Notes: generated by a model from the letters alone, not told the origin. 5,728 nt of DNA from Bacillota bacterium (GCA_023426005.1 JAFABO010000040.1:1-5728), one strand, 5' to 3'; positions 1-5,290 are shown, counted from the stretch's first letter. Numbers and translations: made by a program.

Positions 1-24
1 AAGATTTTAGAGATTTCCAAGTAG
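1..24 (+). CDS. C-terminal tail of an upstream gene, probably greA (partial)
   Basis: Frame 1 reads KILEISK followed by TAG at 22-24, with no start in the window, so this is the 3' end of a gene entering from the left. The tail resembles the usual C-terminus of the transcript-cleavage factor GreA (a Y-K/E-I-L-E-I type ending), and greA directly before lysS is a common order in Clostridia. Only seven residues are visible, so the identity rests mainly on gene order. The intrinsic terminator at 84-115 would end its transcript. Confidence 0.35.
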   Translation, partial: KILEISK

Positions 25-46
25 TTTATATAATTTTAATTATGTG

Positions 47-76
47 TTGCCACTAAAAGCTAAACTAATATATAAT
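47..76 (+). promoter_or_regulatory. Candidate sigma-A promoter for lysS
   Basis: TTGCCA (47-52), an 18-bp spacer and a perfect TATAAT (71-76) put the predicted start near 83, just at the foot of the hairpin at 84-110. A second TATAAT at 29-34 has a weaker partner, TTTAGA, at 6-11. The region is very AT-rich, so chance matches are likely. A lysS promoter is nonetheless expected here, because a terminator separates lysS from the gene upstream. Confidence 0.4.
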
Positions 77-83
77 TATACTG

Positions 84-115
84 ACAGTTTACATTAAAAA
101 TGTAAACTGTTTTTT
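84..115 (+). terminator. Rho-independent terminator upstream of lysS
   Basis: A perfect 11-bp inverted repeat, ACAGTTTACAT (84-94) and ATGTAAACTGT (100-110), encloses a 5-nt TAAAA loop and runs into a T tract ending at 115. It lies 60 nt after the stop at 22-24 and 36 nt before the lysS start. Its likely job is to end the upstream transcript. If lysS transcription starts near 83, the hairpin would also sit at the extreme 5' end of the lysS mRNA. Confidence 0.8.
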
Positions 116-150
116 GTAATAGATTACGATAGAGATTGCTGGAGGATATA

Positions 151-1653
151 ATGGCGGAAGAAAATATGCAGGTTAATGAACAAAATGAAGAGCAGGATTT
201 AAGCGAAATACTCAAAGTACGTCGTGCGAAATTAAAGGATTTACAGGATAAGGATAACGATCCTTTTAAAATAGTCAAGTATGATGTGACAGATTCAACT
301 CAGAATATATTGGATAATTTTGAAGCTTTGGAAGGCCGGAATACCTCAATAGCCGGAAGACTCATGTCCAAAAGAGGAATGGGCAAGGCAGGTTTCTGTG
401 ATTTGCAGGACAGGGAAGGCAGGATACAGCTCTATGTCAGGAAGGACGAAATTGGCGACGAAAGTTATGAATTGTTTAAAAAGTATGATATAGGTGATAT
501 TGTCGGTGTAAAAGGTGAGATATTCAAAACTCATATGGGTCAGATATCAATAAAGGTGAAGGAAATTACACTTTTGTCAAAATCCCTTCAGCCCCTGCCT
601 GAAAAGTGGCACGGCCTTAAAGATACGGATTTGAGATACAGGCAGAGGTATGTTGACCTTATTGTAAATCCTGAGGTAAAAAATACTTTTATACTGAGGA
701 GCAAAATAATCAAGTCAATCAGAAAGTTTCTTGATGACAGAGGTTTTCTTGAAGTAGATACGCCTTTATTGAATACAATTCCGGGCGGAGCCGCCGCAAG
801 ACCGTTTATAACTCATCACAATACACTGGATATAGATATGTATCTGAGAATTGCTCCCGAGCTGTATCTTAAGAGACTTATTGTCGGTGGTATGGAAAAA
901 GTATATGAAATGGGAAGAATGTTCAGAAATGAAGGTATGTCCATAAAGCATAATCCTGAATTCACCATGATGGAAGTTTATGAGGCATACACTGATTACA
1001 AGGGTATGATGGAGCTTACTGAAAATCTTATATCCACAGTTGCCATGGAAACTCTGGGAACTACAAAGATAATGTATCAGGGACAGGAAATAGACTTAAC
1101 TCCTCCCTGGAACAGACTTTCAATGATAGAAGCAGTTAAAAAGTATTCTGGAGTTGACTTTGACAGCATTAATTCTGACGAAGAGGCAAAGGCGGCTGCA
1201 GAAGAAAAGAAAGTCCATGTAAAACCGGGAATGACCCGGGGTGAAATTTTAAATTTAATGTTTGAAGAGTTCGCTGAAAGCAATCTTGTCCAGCCAACCT
1301 TCATATATGATTATCCGGTTGAGGTTTCCCCTCTTACTAAGAGAAAGCCTGATCGCCCTGAATTAACCGAACGTTTCGAATTCTTTATAACCGGACGTGA
1401 AATGGGCAATGCATATTCTGAGCTTAACGATCCTGTAGATCAGAAGGAGAGATTTGTAAATCAGGTTAAGAAAAGGGATTCGGGTGATGAAGAAGCCAAT
1501 ATGATGGACGAAGATTATGTTACGGCACTGGAATACGGGATGCCCCCTACAGGAGGCTTAGGTATAGGAGTGGACAGACTTATCATACTCTTAACCGATT
1601 CAGCGTCCATCAGGGATATATTACTGTTCCCTACAATGAAGCCGAGAGAATAG
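151..1653 (+). CDS. lysS: Lysyl-tRNA synthetase, class II
   Basis: This cytoplasmic enzyme charges tRNA-Lys with lysine using ATP. At 500 aa it has the usual bacterial LysRS length. An N-terminal OB-fold anticodon-binding domain lies around residues 60-160 (SIAGRLMSKRGMGKAGF opens it). The class II catalytic core follows: a motif 1 region with PGGAAARPF, motif 2 with FRNEGMS at 258-264 and HNPEFTMMEVYEAY after it, and motif 3 with GGLGIGVDRL at 468-477, where R476 is the ATP-binding arginine. I chose ATG 151 because GGAGG (141-145) lies 5 nt upstream; an in-frame TTG at 136 would add five residues but overlaps this ribosome-binding site. No terminator is visible after the stop, so transcription may continue into the J-like gene 37 nt downstream. 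In Bacillus subtilis lysS also precedes an rRNA operon, which matches the 16S gene at the end of this window. Confidence 0.97.
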   Translation: MAEENMQVNEQNEEQDLSEILKVRRAKLKDLQDKDNDPFKIVKYDVTDSTQNILDNFEALEGRNTSIAGRLMSKRGMGKAGFCDLQDREGRIQLYVRKDEIGDESYELFKKYDIGDIVGVKGEIFKTHMGQISIKVKEITLLSKSLQPLPEKWHGLKDTDLRYRQRYVDLIVNPEVKNTFILRSKIIKSIRKFLDDRGFLEVDTPLLNTIPGGAAARPFITHHNTLDIDMYLRIAPELYLKRLIVGGMEKVYEMGRMFRNEGMSIKHNPEFTMMEVYEAYTDYKGMMELTENLISTVAMETLGTTKIMYQGQEIDLTPPWNRLSMIEAVKKYSGVDFDSINSDEEAKAAAEEKKVHVKPGMTRGEILNLMFEEFAESNLVQPTFIYDYPVEVSPLTKRKPDRPELTERFEFFITGREMGNAYSELNDPVDQKERFVNQVKKRDSGDEEANMMDEDYVTALEYGMPPTGGLGIGVDRLIILLTDSASIRDILLFPTMKPRE

Positions 1654-1690
1654 CTAAAATTAAGGTAGGGATGTGCTAGGGGGGATTGGT

Positions 1691-2602
1691 TTGAAGTATA
1701 CTTTACAGGAAGCCAGAAAGATATTAGGTGTCACTAAGGCCTCATCCAAAGATGAAATTGAAAAAAGATATGATGTGGTACTGAAAAAGTATAAGATTAT
1801 GAAGATGGATGGCACTCTGGATGACAATGCAGAGGTTGAATTCCAGAAGTCCACTGATGCTTACAGAGTGATAATGGGATATGAAGTTGAGGAGCCAAAG
1901 GTTGAAAAAAAGGAAACCTACACAGATAAGGCCTTTGAAAAGGTAGGTATCGACAGGAAGAAGGCTGACAACTTCTTCCACTATCATAAATACCATATCC
2001 TTATCGGAATAGTTGCTGTAATACTGGTAGTTTATTCCGTGTACGCCATCGTCACACGGGTAGAACCTGATATAACAATCGGTCTGCTGGGTGAAATTAA
2101 CTATGAGTCACAGGACAAATTAAAAGAAAAAATAGTTGAAAGCATCCCTGAAATAAAAGAGGTAGCAGTGGATTCTGCCATATTGTCAAATAATCATAAC
2201 GATCAACAGTCATATGCCTATTTGCAAAAAGCGGTAGTACTTATTTCGGCATCAGATATAGATTTATTTCTGGTCAATAAATATGCTTTTGACAATTATG
2301 CAAAAAATGGAGCATTTATGGCTCTTGATGATGTGGCCAGAGAGCTTGGCATAGATGTATCAAAAAGTGAGGCTCTGAAGCTGCGGGTAGTTGATGAATG
2401 GGAAAATCCCACAAGCCCGACGGACCAGCCAAAACCTAAAACCTATGCGGATGCCGAGCCCCGGCTTTATGGGATTGATGTATCCGGCAGCGAGTTTTTA
2501 AAAGATATTGATGTAATTGGTCCCGAAAGAATACTGGTTGTGCGTGTTCAACCCAAGAAGTATGATTTGGTATTAAAACTGATAAAACTTTTTACAAAGT
2601 AG
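1691..2602 (+). CDS. Membrane-anchored J-domain-like protein, function unknown
   Basis: The product is about 303 aa. Residues 3-62 resemble a J domain: YTLQEARKILGV, a basic helix (KDEIEKRYDVVLKKYK) and a final helix with FQKSTDAYRVIMG. The HPD tripeptide that stimulates Hsp70 is absent; the loop reads IMKMDGTLDDNA, so classical co-chaperone activity is doubtful. A charged linker (65-100) leads to one transmembrane helix at about 103-121 (ILIGIVAVILVVYSVYAIV). The remaining ~180 residues would lie outside the cell, with no lipobox or domain I recognise. TTG 1691 is preferred: AGGGGGG (1678-1684) lies 6 nt upstream and the J-like fold begins at once. An in-frame GTG at 1673 would add six residues but has poor Shine-Dalgarno spacing. 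The gene is probably co-transcribed with lysS. A role in envelope protein quality control is only a guess. Confidence 0.75.
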   Translation: MKYTLQEARKILGVTKASSKDEIEKRYDVVLKKYKIMKMDGTLDDNAEVEFQKSTDAYRVIMGYEVEEPKVEKKETYTDKAFEKVGIDRKKADNFFHYHKYHILIGIVAVILVVYSVYAIVTRVEPDITIGLLGEINYESQDKLKEKIVESIPEIKEVAVDSAILSNNHNDQQSYAYLQKAVVLISASDIDLFLVNKYAFDNYAKNGAFMALDDVARELGIDVSKSEALKLRVVDEWENPTSPTDQPKPKTYADAEPRLYGIDVSGSEFLKDIDVIGPERILVVRVQPKKYDLVLKLIKLFTK

Positions 2603-2694
2603 CATAAGGGTTATATGATAGATTTAAAGAACGGTTGGATGTCCAAATGCTAATAGTAAGATCATGAAAATATATATTGATGGGGGGTATTAGT
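2603..2694 (+). promoter_or_regulatory. Spacer before rsbV-type gene, with a short palindrome and G-rich ribosome-binding site
   Basis: This 92-nt gap has no convincing terminator, so rsbV may be read from lysS and the J-like gene. It contains a near-palindrome, TTGGATGTCCAA (2635-2646), with 5-bp arms, which could be an operator or chance. It ends in a GGGGGG ribosome-binding site (2682-2687) placed 7 nt before ATG 2695. I found no good sigma-A promoter here. Confidence 0.35.
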
Positions 2695-3012
2695 ATGGAA
2701 TGCAGTGAATTTAAAATAACTAAAGAATTGGTTGGTGACAAGACCTACATTTTTCTTTCCGGTGAGATTGACATATATACATGTCAAACATTTAAGAGTG
2801 AGCTGAATGAAGTAGTCAACACATTCAAGGGTGACTTATATATAGACTGCAAAGAGCTATCATATATTGACAGTACGGGTCTTGGGATATTGGTAGGTGC
2901 TTTGAAGGAGATCAGGAAAGATAATAACAACATCTATATTTGCAATTTAAAGGATAACATAAAAAAACTATTTATAATTACCGGATTGGATAAATTATTT
3001 AAAATAGATTAA
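2695..3012 (+). CDS. rsbV: STAS-domain anti-sigma factor antagonist (RsbV/SpoIIAA type)
   Basis: This is a single STAS domain of 105 aa, close to the size of B. subtilis RsbV. In this family the unphosphorylated protein binds the anti-sigma kinase and frees the sigma factor, while phosphorylation of one conserved serine stops this. The site is visible as YIDSTGLG, with Ser60 the predicted phosphoacceptor. The strand before it (GDLYIDCKELS) and the following helix (GILVGALKEIRKD) complete the fold. ATG 2695 was chosen over TTG 2677 and ATG 2680 because those overlap the GGGGGG ribosome-binding site at 2682-2687. The order STAS, ATPase-like, sigma matches rsbV-rsbW-sigB and spoIIA. The rsbV reading follows from the SigB-like sigma gene downstream. 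Unlike typical operons of this kind, a terminator and a new promoter separate it from its partners. Confidence 0.85.
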   Translation: MECSEFKITKELVGDKTYIFLSGEIDIYTCQTFKSELNEVVNTFKGDLYIDCKELSYIDSTGLGILVGALKEIRKDNNNIYICNLKDNIKKLFIITGLDKLFKID

Positions 3013-3018
3013 TTTTAA

Positions 3019-3043
3019 GTTTACATTGCTCAATCATGGGTAC
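3019..3043 (+). promoter_or_regulatory. Sigma-B-type promoter for the rsbW-like/sigB operon
   Basis: GTTTAC (3019-3024), a 13-bp spacer and GGGTAC (3038-3043) match the B. subtilis sigma-B pattern GTTTAA-N12-15-GGGTAT at 10 of 12 positions. The start should fall near 3050, giving a leader of about 40 nt to ATG 3092. The element recurs with the same spacing at 4245-4269. The -10 lies in the left arm of the terminator at 3039-3067, so a transcript starting here begins in the hairpin loop and cannot form that terminator. Binding by sigma F or sigma G cannot be excluded, because their consensus is similar. Confidence 0.65.
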
Positions 3044-3067
3044 ACATAAAATGTGTACCTGTTTTTT
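3039..3067 (+). terminator. Intrinsic terminator after rsbV, overlapping a promoter
   Basis: GGTACACAT (3039-3047) and ATGTGTACC (3051-3059) form a perfect 9-bp stem with an AAA loop, followed by TG and six T residues (3062-3067). It lies 26 nt after the rsbV stop and should end readthrough from lysS, the J-like gene and rsbV. The downstream pair then depends on its own promoter. Confidence 0.75.
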
Positions 3068-3091
3068 GATAATAATAAAAGGAGACTATAT

Positions 3092-3481
3092 ATGAGTAAT
3101 AATATAGCTTACGACAATGTTACACTTGTTTTGCCTTTAAAAAGAGAATATGTGAGCACTGCGAGACTTACGGCATCAAGTGTGGCTAACAGAATAGGTT
3201 TCAATATCGACGAGATAGAAGATATTAAAGTATCAGTATCTGAAGTTTGCAACATCATTTTAGCCAGAGAAGCAGATGAAATAGGCCAATACAGGATATC
3301 CTTCAATGTAACAGGAAATGCCCTTGAGATAATGTTTACAGGTGAGAGCATTCAATTTAACTGCTTCAAGGAAGCCCTTGACAATGAATATGGTCTGTAC
3401 ATCATGAAAGCGCTGATGGATACTGTAGAGCTTTGTAATAATAACAATTCCATAGTTATGACCAAAAAGATCGGAGTATAG
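3092..3481 (+). CDS. rsbW: RsbW-like anti-sigma factor with degenerate ATP-binding motifs
   Basis: The 129-aa product has the layout of HATPase_c_2 anti-sigma kinases (RsbW, SpoIIAB). In that family the protein binds its sigma factor and phosphorylates the STAS antagonist. The N-box region is DIKVSVSEVCNII: E51 is present, but the Asn is displaced by one place (E-x2-N54, where RsbW has E-x3-N). The usual DxGxG box is missing; the segment reads EIMFTGESIQF (79-89). A family-like helix survives at 101-114 (GLYIMKALMDTVEL). It may therefore bind sigma without being an active kinase. ATG 3092 follows AAGGAG with 6-nt spacing. The next gene starts 3 nt after its stop and takes its ribosome-binding site (GGAG, 3473-3476) from the end of this gene, which points to translational coupling. 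The symbol comes from position between rsbV and sigB; the protein at 4304-4726 is the alternative true RsbW. Confidence 0.75.
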   Translation: MSNNIAYDNVTLVLPLKREYVSTARLTASSVANRIGFNIDEIEDIKVSVSEVCNIILAREADEIGQYRISFNVTGNALEIMFTGESIQFNCFKEALDNEYGLYIMKALMDTVELCNNNNSIVMTKKIGV

Positions 3482-3484
3482 CTT

Positions 3485-4231
3485 ATGGAAAAAGTTAATA
3501 GCAGTATTGAGGTCATGGAGGAGGCTGAACTGTTCTTACATTATATTGATACAAAAGATGTGAGCTACAGGAATGCAATAGTATCCAAATATATAAATTT
3601 GGCTGATTTTTTAGCAAGGAAGTTTATTAACAGGGGCGTTGATTATGATGACATATATCAGGTGGCATGCATGGCGCTGATTAAGGCCGTAGACAGATTC
3701 AGCCCGGACAAGGGAGTTAAATTTGTCAGTTTTGCCACACCTACGATTTTAGGTGAAATCAAAAGGTTTTTCAGAGATAAAAGTACATCTATCAAGATAC
3801 CAAGAAGGCTTTATGAAGCCAGGCAGGGTCTCAACAAAGCCCGCGATGAGTTGACCCAGCAATTGAAACGGGTGCCGAGAGCGGATGAAATAGCAGCCTT
3901 TATGGGGATAAGTACAGAAACCGTACTTGAAATAATTGAAGCAGGAAACTCAAATTCAATCAAGTCTCTTGACCAGAGTATTTATCAGGATAATGAAACT
4001 GATTTAAGCGACACTCTGGGATATGATGAAAAAACATATGAAAAAATTGAGAACAGAGATTTCCTTGAAAGGACACTGAGATTATTCGGTGAGGTAGAGC
4101 GTGAATTTATAGGTTTAAGATATATGCAAAATTTGACTCAGAAGCAGATAGCCGAAAAGTTCGGAGTATCACAAATGTACATCTCTCGGTTGGAAAAAAA
4201 GATTCTGGATAGATTCCGTACTTTACTATAA
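3485..4231 (+). CDS. sigB: RNA polymerase sigma factor, SigB/SigF/SigG family (SigB-like)
   Basis: This 248-aa sigma-70 family protein directs RNA polymerase to an alternative promoter set. Region 2 covers about 30-101 (RGVDYDDIYQVACMALIKA, then SFATPTILGEIKRFFRDK with the -10 recognition helix). Region 3 is about 111-165 (KRVPRADEIAAFMGIS). Region 4 is about 191-246, with a helix-turn-helix near 217-237 (LTQKQIAEKFGVSQMYISRL). Region 1.1 is absent, as expected for this group. KIPRRLYE, the SLDQSI segment and SQMYISRL resemble B. subtilis SigB more than my recollection of SigF. ATG 3485 lies 8 nt after GGAG inside the preceding gene. Expected control is sequestration by an RsbW-type protein and release by the STAS protein, with self-amplification from the promoter at 3019-3043. 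The stop codon lies inside the left arm of the inverted repeat at 4228-4278. Confidence 0.9.
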   Translation: MEKVNSSIEVMEEAELFLHYIDTKDVSYRNAIVSKYINLADFLARKFINRGVDYDDIYQVACMALIKAVDRFSPDKGVKFVSFATPTILGEIKRFFRDKSTSIKIPRRLYEARQGLNKARDELTQQLKRVPRADEIAAFMGISTETVLEIIEAGNSNSIKSLDQSIYQDNETDLSDTLGYDEKTYEKIENRDFLERTLRLFGEVEREFIGLRYMQNLTQKQIAEKFGVSQMYISRLEKKILDRFRTLL

Positions 4232-4278
4232 TATTAATGCGCGTGTTTATATACATAAATACTGGGTATTAATATTAT
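4228..4278 (+). repeat. 11-bp perfect inverted repeat between sigB and the second ATPase gene
   Basis: ATAATATTAAT (4228-4238) is mirrored exactly by ATTAATATTAT (4268-4278) across 29 nt. The left arm includes the sigB stop codon, and the right arm overlaps the end of the -10 box and the predicted start of the promoter at 4245-4269. A smaller stem (TTTAT 4246-4250 with ATAAA 4255-4259) is nested inside. There is no T tract, so this is a poor terminator. It could be a binding site, an mRNA 3' end structure or AT-rich coincidence. Confidence 0.5.
4245..4269 (+). promoter_or_regulatory. Sigma-B-type promoter for the second ATPase gene
   Basis: GTTTAT (4245-4250), a 13-bp spacer and a perfect GGGTAT (4264-4269) match the sigma-B consensus at 11 of 12 positions. 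The predicted start near 4277 gives a leader of roughly 27 nt to GTG 4304. It is the better of two matching promoters in the module and implies that the sigma factor encoded just upstream drives this gene and the small one after it. Confidence 0.7.
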
Positions 4279-4303
4279 TATTCTAAACTAGGTGGGTGTA
4301 ATT

Positions 4304-4726
4304 GTGAAAGCTGTAACTTATGCCATCAAACACGATATAAAGGGCCTTGCCTGTTTAATTAAAACAGTGCTAAAGGTTATTCAGACCGAGTATCTGGTAA
4401 ATGAAGATACTTTATTTGAAATCAAAGTTATATTAAATGAGCTTATCGTCAACGCTATCTGTCATGGAAACAATTGCGAAGATGATAAGGGAGCCTTCGT
4501 GACCATAAAGATAGTTAATGATTCATATCTGTATGTCAGTGTTAAGGATGAGGGATGCGGGTTCAACCATAAAGTTGACTTACAGAAGTTAGGCGACTAT
4601 GTTGAAGAGAAGAATAGTTCTTTCAATGAACATGGCAGAGGGCTAATAATAGTCGAACAGCTCAGTGATAAGCTTAAGTTTAATAAGTGCGGAAATAAGG
4701 TGTCGATTATAAAAAGTCTGAGGTGA
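4304..4726 (+). CDS. HATPase_c_2 anti-sigma/serine kinase with intact motifs (RsbW/RsbT-like)
   Basis: This 140-aa Bergerat-fold protein has complete motifs: N-box LNELIVNAICHGNN with E46 and N50, G1 box DEGCGF with D82, G84 and G86, and G2 box EHGRGLIIVEQLSD with G111 and G113. It should bind ATP. In this family the substrate is a serine on a STAS protein, so Ser60 of the RsbV-type protein here is a natural candidate, and it may also bind the sigma factor. GTG 4304 is preferred because AGGTGGG (4290-4296) lies 7 nt upstream; an in-frame GTG at 4292 falls inside that site. It has its own sigma-B-type promoter, so it could act as negative feedback. It differs sharply from the degenerate relative upstream. 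It could instead be an RsbT-like switch kinase or serve another pathway. Confidence 0.85.
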   Translation: MKAVTYAIKHDIKGLACLIKTVLKVIQTEYLVNEDTLFEIKVILNELIVNAICHGNNCEDDKGAFVTIKIVNDSYLYVSVKDEGCGFNHKVDLQKLGDYVEEKNSSFNEHGRGLIIVEQLSDKLKFNKCGNKVSIIKSLR

Positions 4727-4742
4727 CGGCATAAGGTGACGG
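4721..4742 (+). repeat. Direct repeat AGGTGACGG at the gene junction
   Basis: AGGTGACGG occurs at 4721-4729 and again at 4734-4742, separated by CATA. The first copy supplies the stop codon of the ATPase gene and the ribosome-binding site. The second contains the GTG start of the small gene. Confidence 0.6.
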
Positions 4743-4972
4743 AAAAAGCATTTAATAGAGAGATTAGTGGGATACCACTGATCTTTTTTTATGTCGATAT
4801 AAAGCCGCAGGATAAAAACAGATGCGCTAGAAAACGGCAGAACTTATTAGAACTTATGAATATAAGTGATTTATTTCCTGATAATTACCTGAAATCATAC
4901 TTTAATAGTGAGTTTACCCTTGACAATAAAAACAACATTGTGTTAGTATATATAAGCCGTCGCAATTACTGA
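4736..4972 (+). CDS. Small hypothetical protein, 78 aa
   Basis: I do not recognise this protein. It begins at GTG 4736, 9 nt after the end of the previous gene, and uses AGGTGA (4721-4726), which contains that gene's stop codon, as its ribosome-binding site. Translational coupling is therefore likely. The sequence has a short hydrophobic stretch (IPLIFFYVDI, 13-22), a basic patch (KNRCARKRQ, 27-35), a possible helix (NLLELMNISDLF) and an aromatic, acidic C-terminal half ending in YISRRNY. There is no signal peptide and no full transmembrane helix. Its place after the second ATPase, behind the same sigma-B-type promoter, suggests a small partner or target of that protein; this is inference. 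Coding is supported by the tight spacing and an uninterrupted frame, not by homology. Confidence 0.6.
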   Translation: MTEKAFNREISGIPLIFFYVDIKPQDKNRCARKRQNLLELMNISDLFPDNYLKSYFNSEFTLDNKNNIVLVYISRRNY

Positions 4973-4995
4973 CGACACCAACTTAAAGTCTGACA

Positions 4996-5022
4996 AGCTG
5001 TAAAAGCAGCTGAAGAATTTTT
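4996..5022 (+). terminator. Weak candidate terminator after the small gene
   Basis: AGCTG (4996-5000) and CAGCT (5007-5011) form a 5-bp stem with a 6-nt loop, followed after six bases by five T residues (5018-5022). The gap between stem and T tract makes it weak. It is the only terminator-like structure between the small gene and the rRNA promoter, and the AT-rich part may instead act as an UP element. Confidence 0.3.
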
Positions 5023-5032
5023 GAAATAAGTG

Positions 5033-5061
5033 TTGACACAAGTAAAATGACGTGCTATTAT
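5033..5061 (+). promoter_or_regulatory. rRNA operon promoter (extended -10)
   Basis: A perfect TTGACA (5033-5038), a 17-bp spacer and TATTAT (5056-5061) preceded by TG (5053-5054, extended -10) form a strong sigma-A promoter. An overlapping TATAAT at 5059-5064 would have a 20-bp spacer and is less likely. An AT-rich stretch at 5014-5030 sits where an UP element would. The predicted +1 is G5068, which fits the GTP-started, GTP-sensing rRNA promoters known in Bacillus. I see no second promoter in the leader. Confidence 0.85.
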
Positions 5062-5095
5062 AATTAAGCTGCTTGCGGCAAGCGGACAGCAAAAA

Positions 5096-5128
5096 CCTTG
5101 AAAGCCAGCGGTAATAGTGCTTTTAAGG
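5096..5128 (+). repeat. 10-bp leader hairpin before RNA unit A
   Basis: CCTTGAAAGC (5096-5105) pairs with GCTTTTAAGG (5119-5128) through ten pairs, one of them G-U, around a 13-nt loop. It ends two bases before unit A begins and would stack near it. I see no equivalent before unit B. Confidence 0.6.
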
Positions 5129-5130
5129 TA

Positions 5131-5273
5131 TCAAGATGATAGATGCGAGGCAGAACAATGATTCACAATGTGAATCATCGGAAGATGAATTTCGAGCAGC
5201 GGAGCTTATATGATAAGTGAGCAGCGCAGAATATGAAATCTGACGCAGTAATGCGAAGTATGTAGCATCTTGA
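5131..5273 (+). ncRNA. Structured leader RNA element, copy A
   Basis: A perfect 8-bp long-range stem, TCAAGATG (5131-5138) with CATCTTGA (5266-5273), closes the unit. Inside are a perfect 9-bp hairpin with AAT loop (5158-5178), AGAT (5183-5186) with ATCT (5238-5241), GC (5196-5197) with GC (5224-5225), the hairpin CTTAT (5205-5209) with ATAAG (5213-5217), and CGCA-GTAA-TGCG (5244-5255), a GNRA-type tetraloop. It shares the segments GATAGATGCGAG, AGCGGAG, TGAGCA, CTGAC and TGCGAAGTAT with copy B in the same order. Copy B has no equivalent of the 5158-5178 hairpin. I cannot match the unit to a named RNA family from memory. Confidence 0.65.
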
Positions 5274-5275
5274 GA

Positions 5276-5290
5276 TGGACTTTGAAAAGT
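5276..5290 (+). promoter_or_regulatory. boxA-like antitermination site 1
   Basis: TGGACTTTGAAAAGT resembles the Bacillus rRNA boxA (TGTTCTTTGAAAACT) at 12 of 15 positions. BoxA RNA is bound by NusB-NusE to prevent premature termination of rRNA transcripts. It lies just after copy A closes, in single-stranded context, where such a site would be accessible. Confidence 0.55.

Noticed and set aside
25..135. A T-box riboswitch upstream of lysS
   Set aside because: The leader is too short and contains no T-box consensus (TGGNACCGCG) or specifier stem; only a simple terminator is present.
136..150. TTG at 136 as the lysS start
   Set aside because: It overlaps the GGAGG ribosome-binding site that is well placed for ATG 151.
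2590..2613. TTTTAC-N12-GGGTTA as a third sigma-B-type promoter for rsbV
   Set aside because: It lacks the initial G of the -35, has a shorter spacer than the other two, and its GGGTTA is a poor -10. It would complete the pattern but is too weak to call.
2666..2690. GGGTAT at 2685-2690 as a sigma-B -10 box
   Set aside because: No GTTTA-like sequence lies 12-15 bp upstream, and these bases overlap the ribosome-binding site of ATG 2695.
2695..4231. The module as the sporulation operon spoIIAA-spoIIAB-sigF
   Set aside because: The gene order fits, but the sigma sequence (KIPRRLYE, SLDQSI, SQMYISRL) is closer to SigB, SpoIIAB would be expected to have intact ATP-binding boxes, and the promoters are of the sigma-B type. 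It is not fully excluded.
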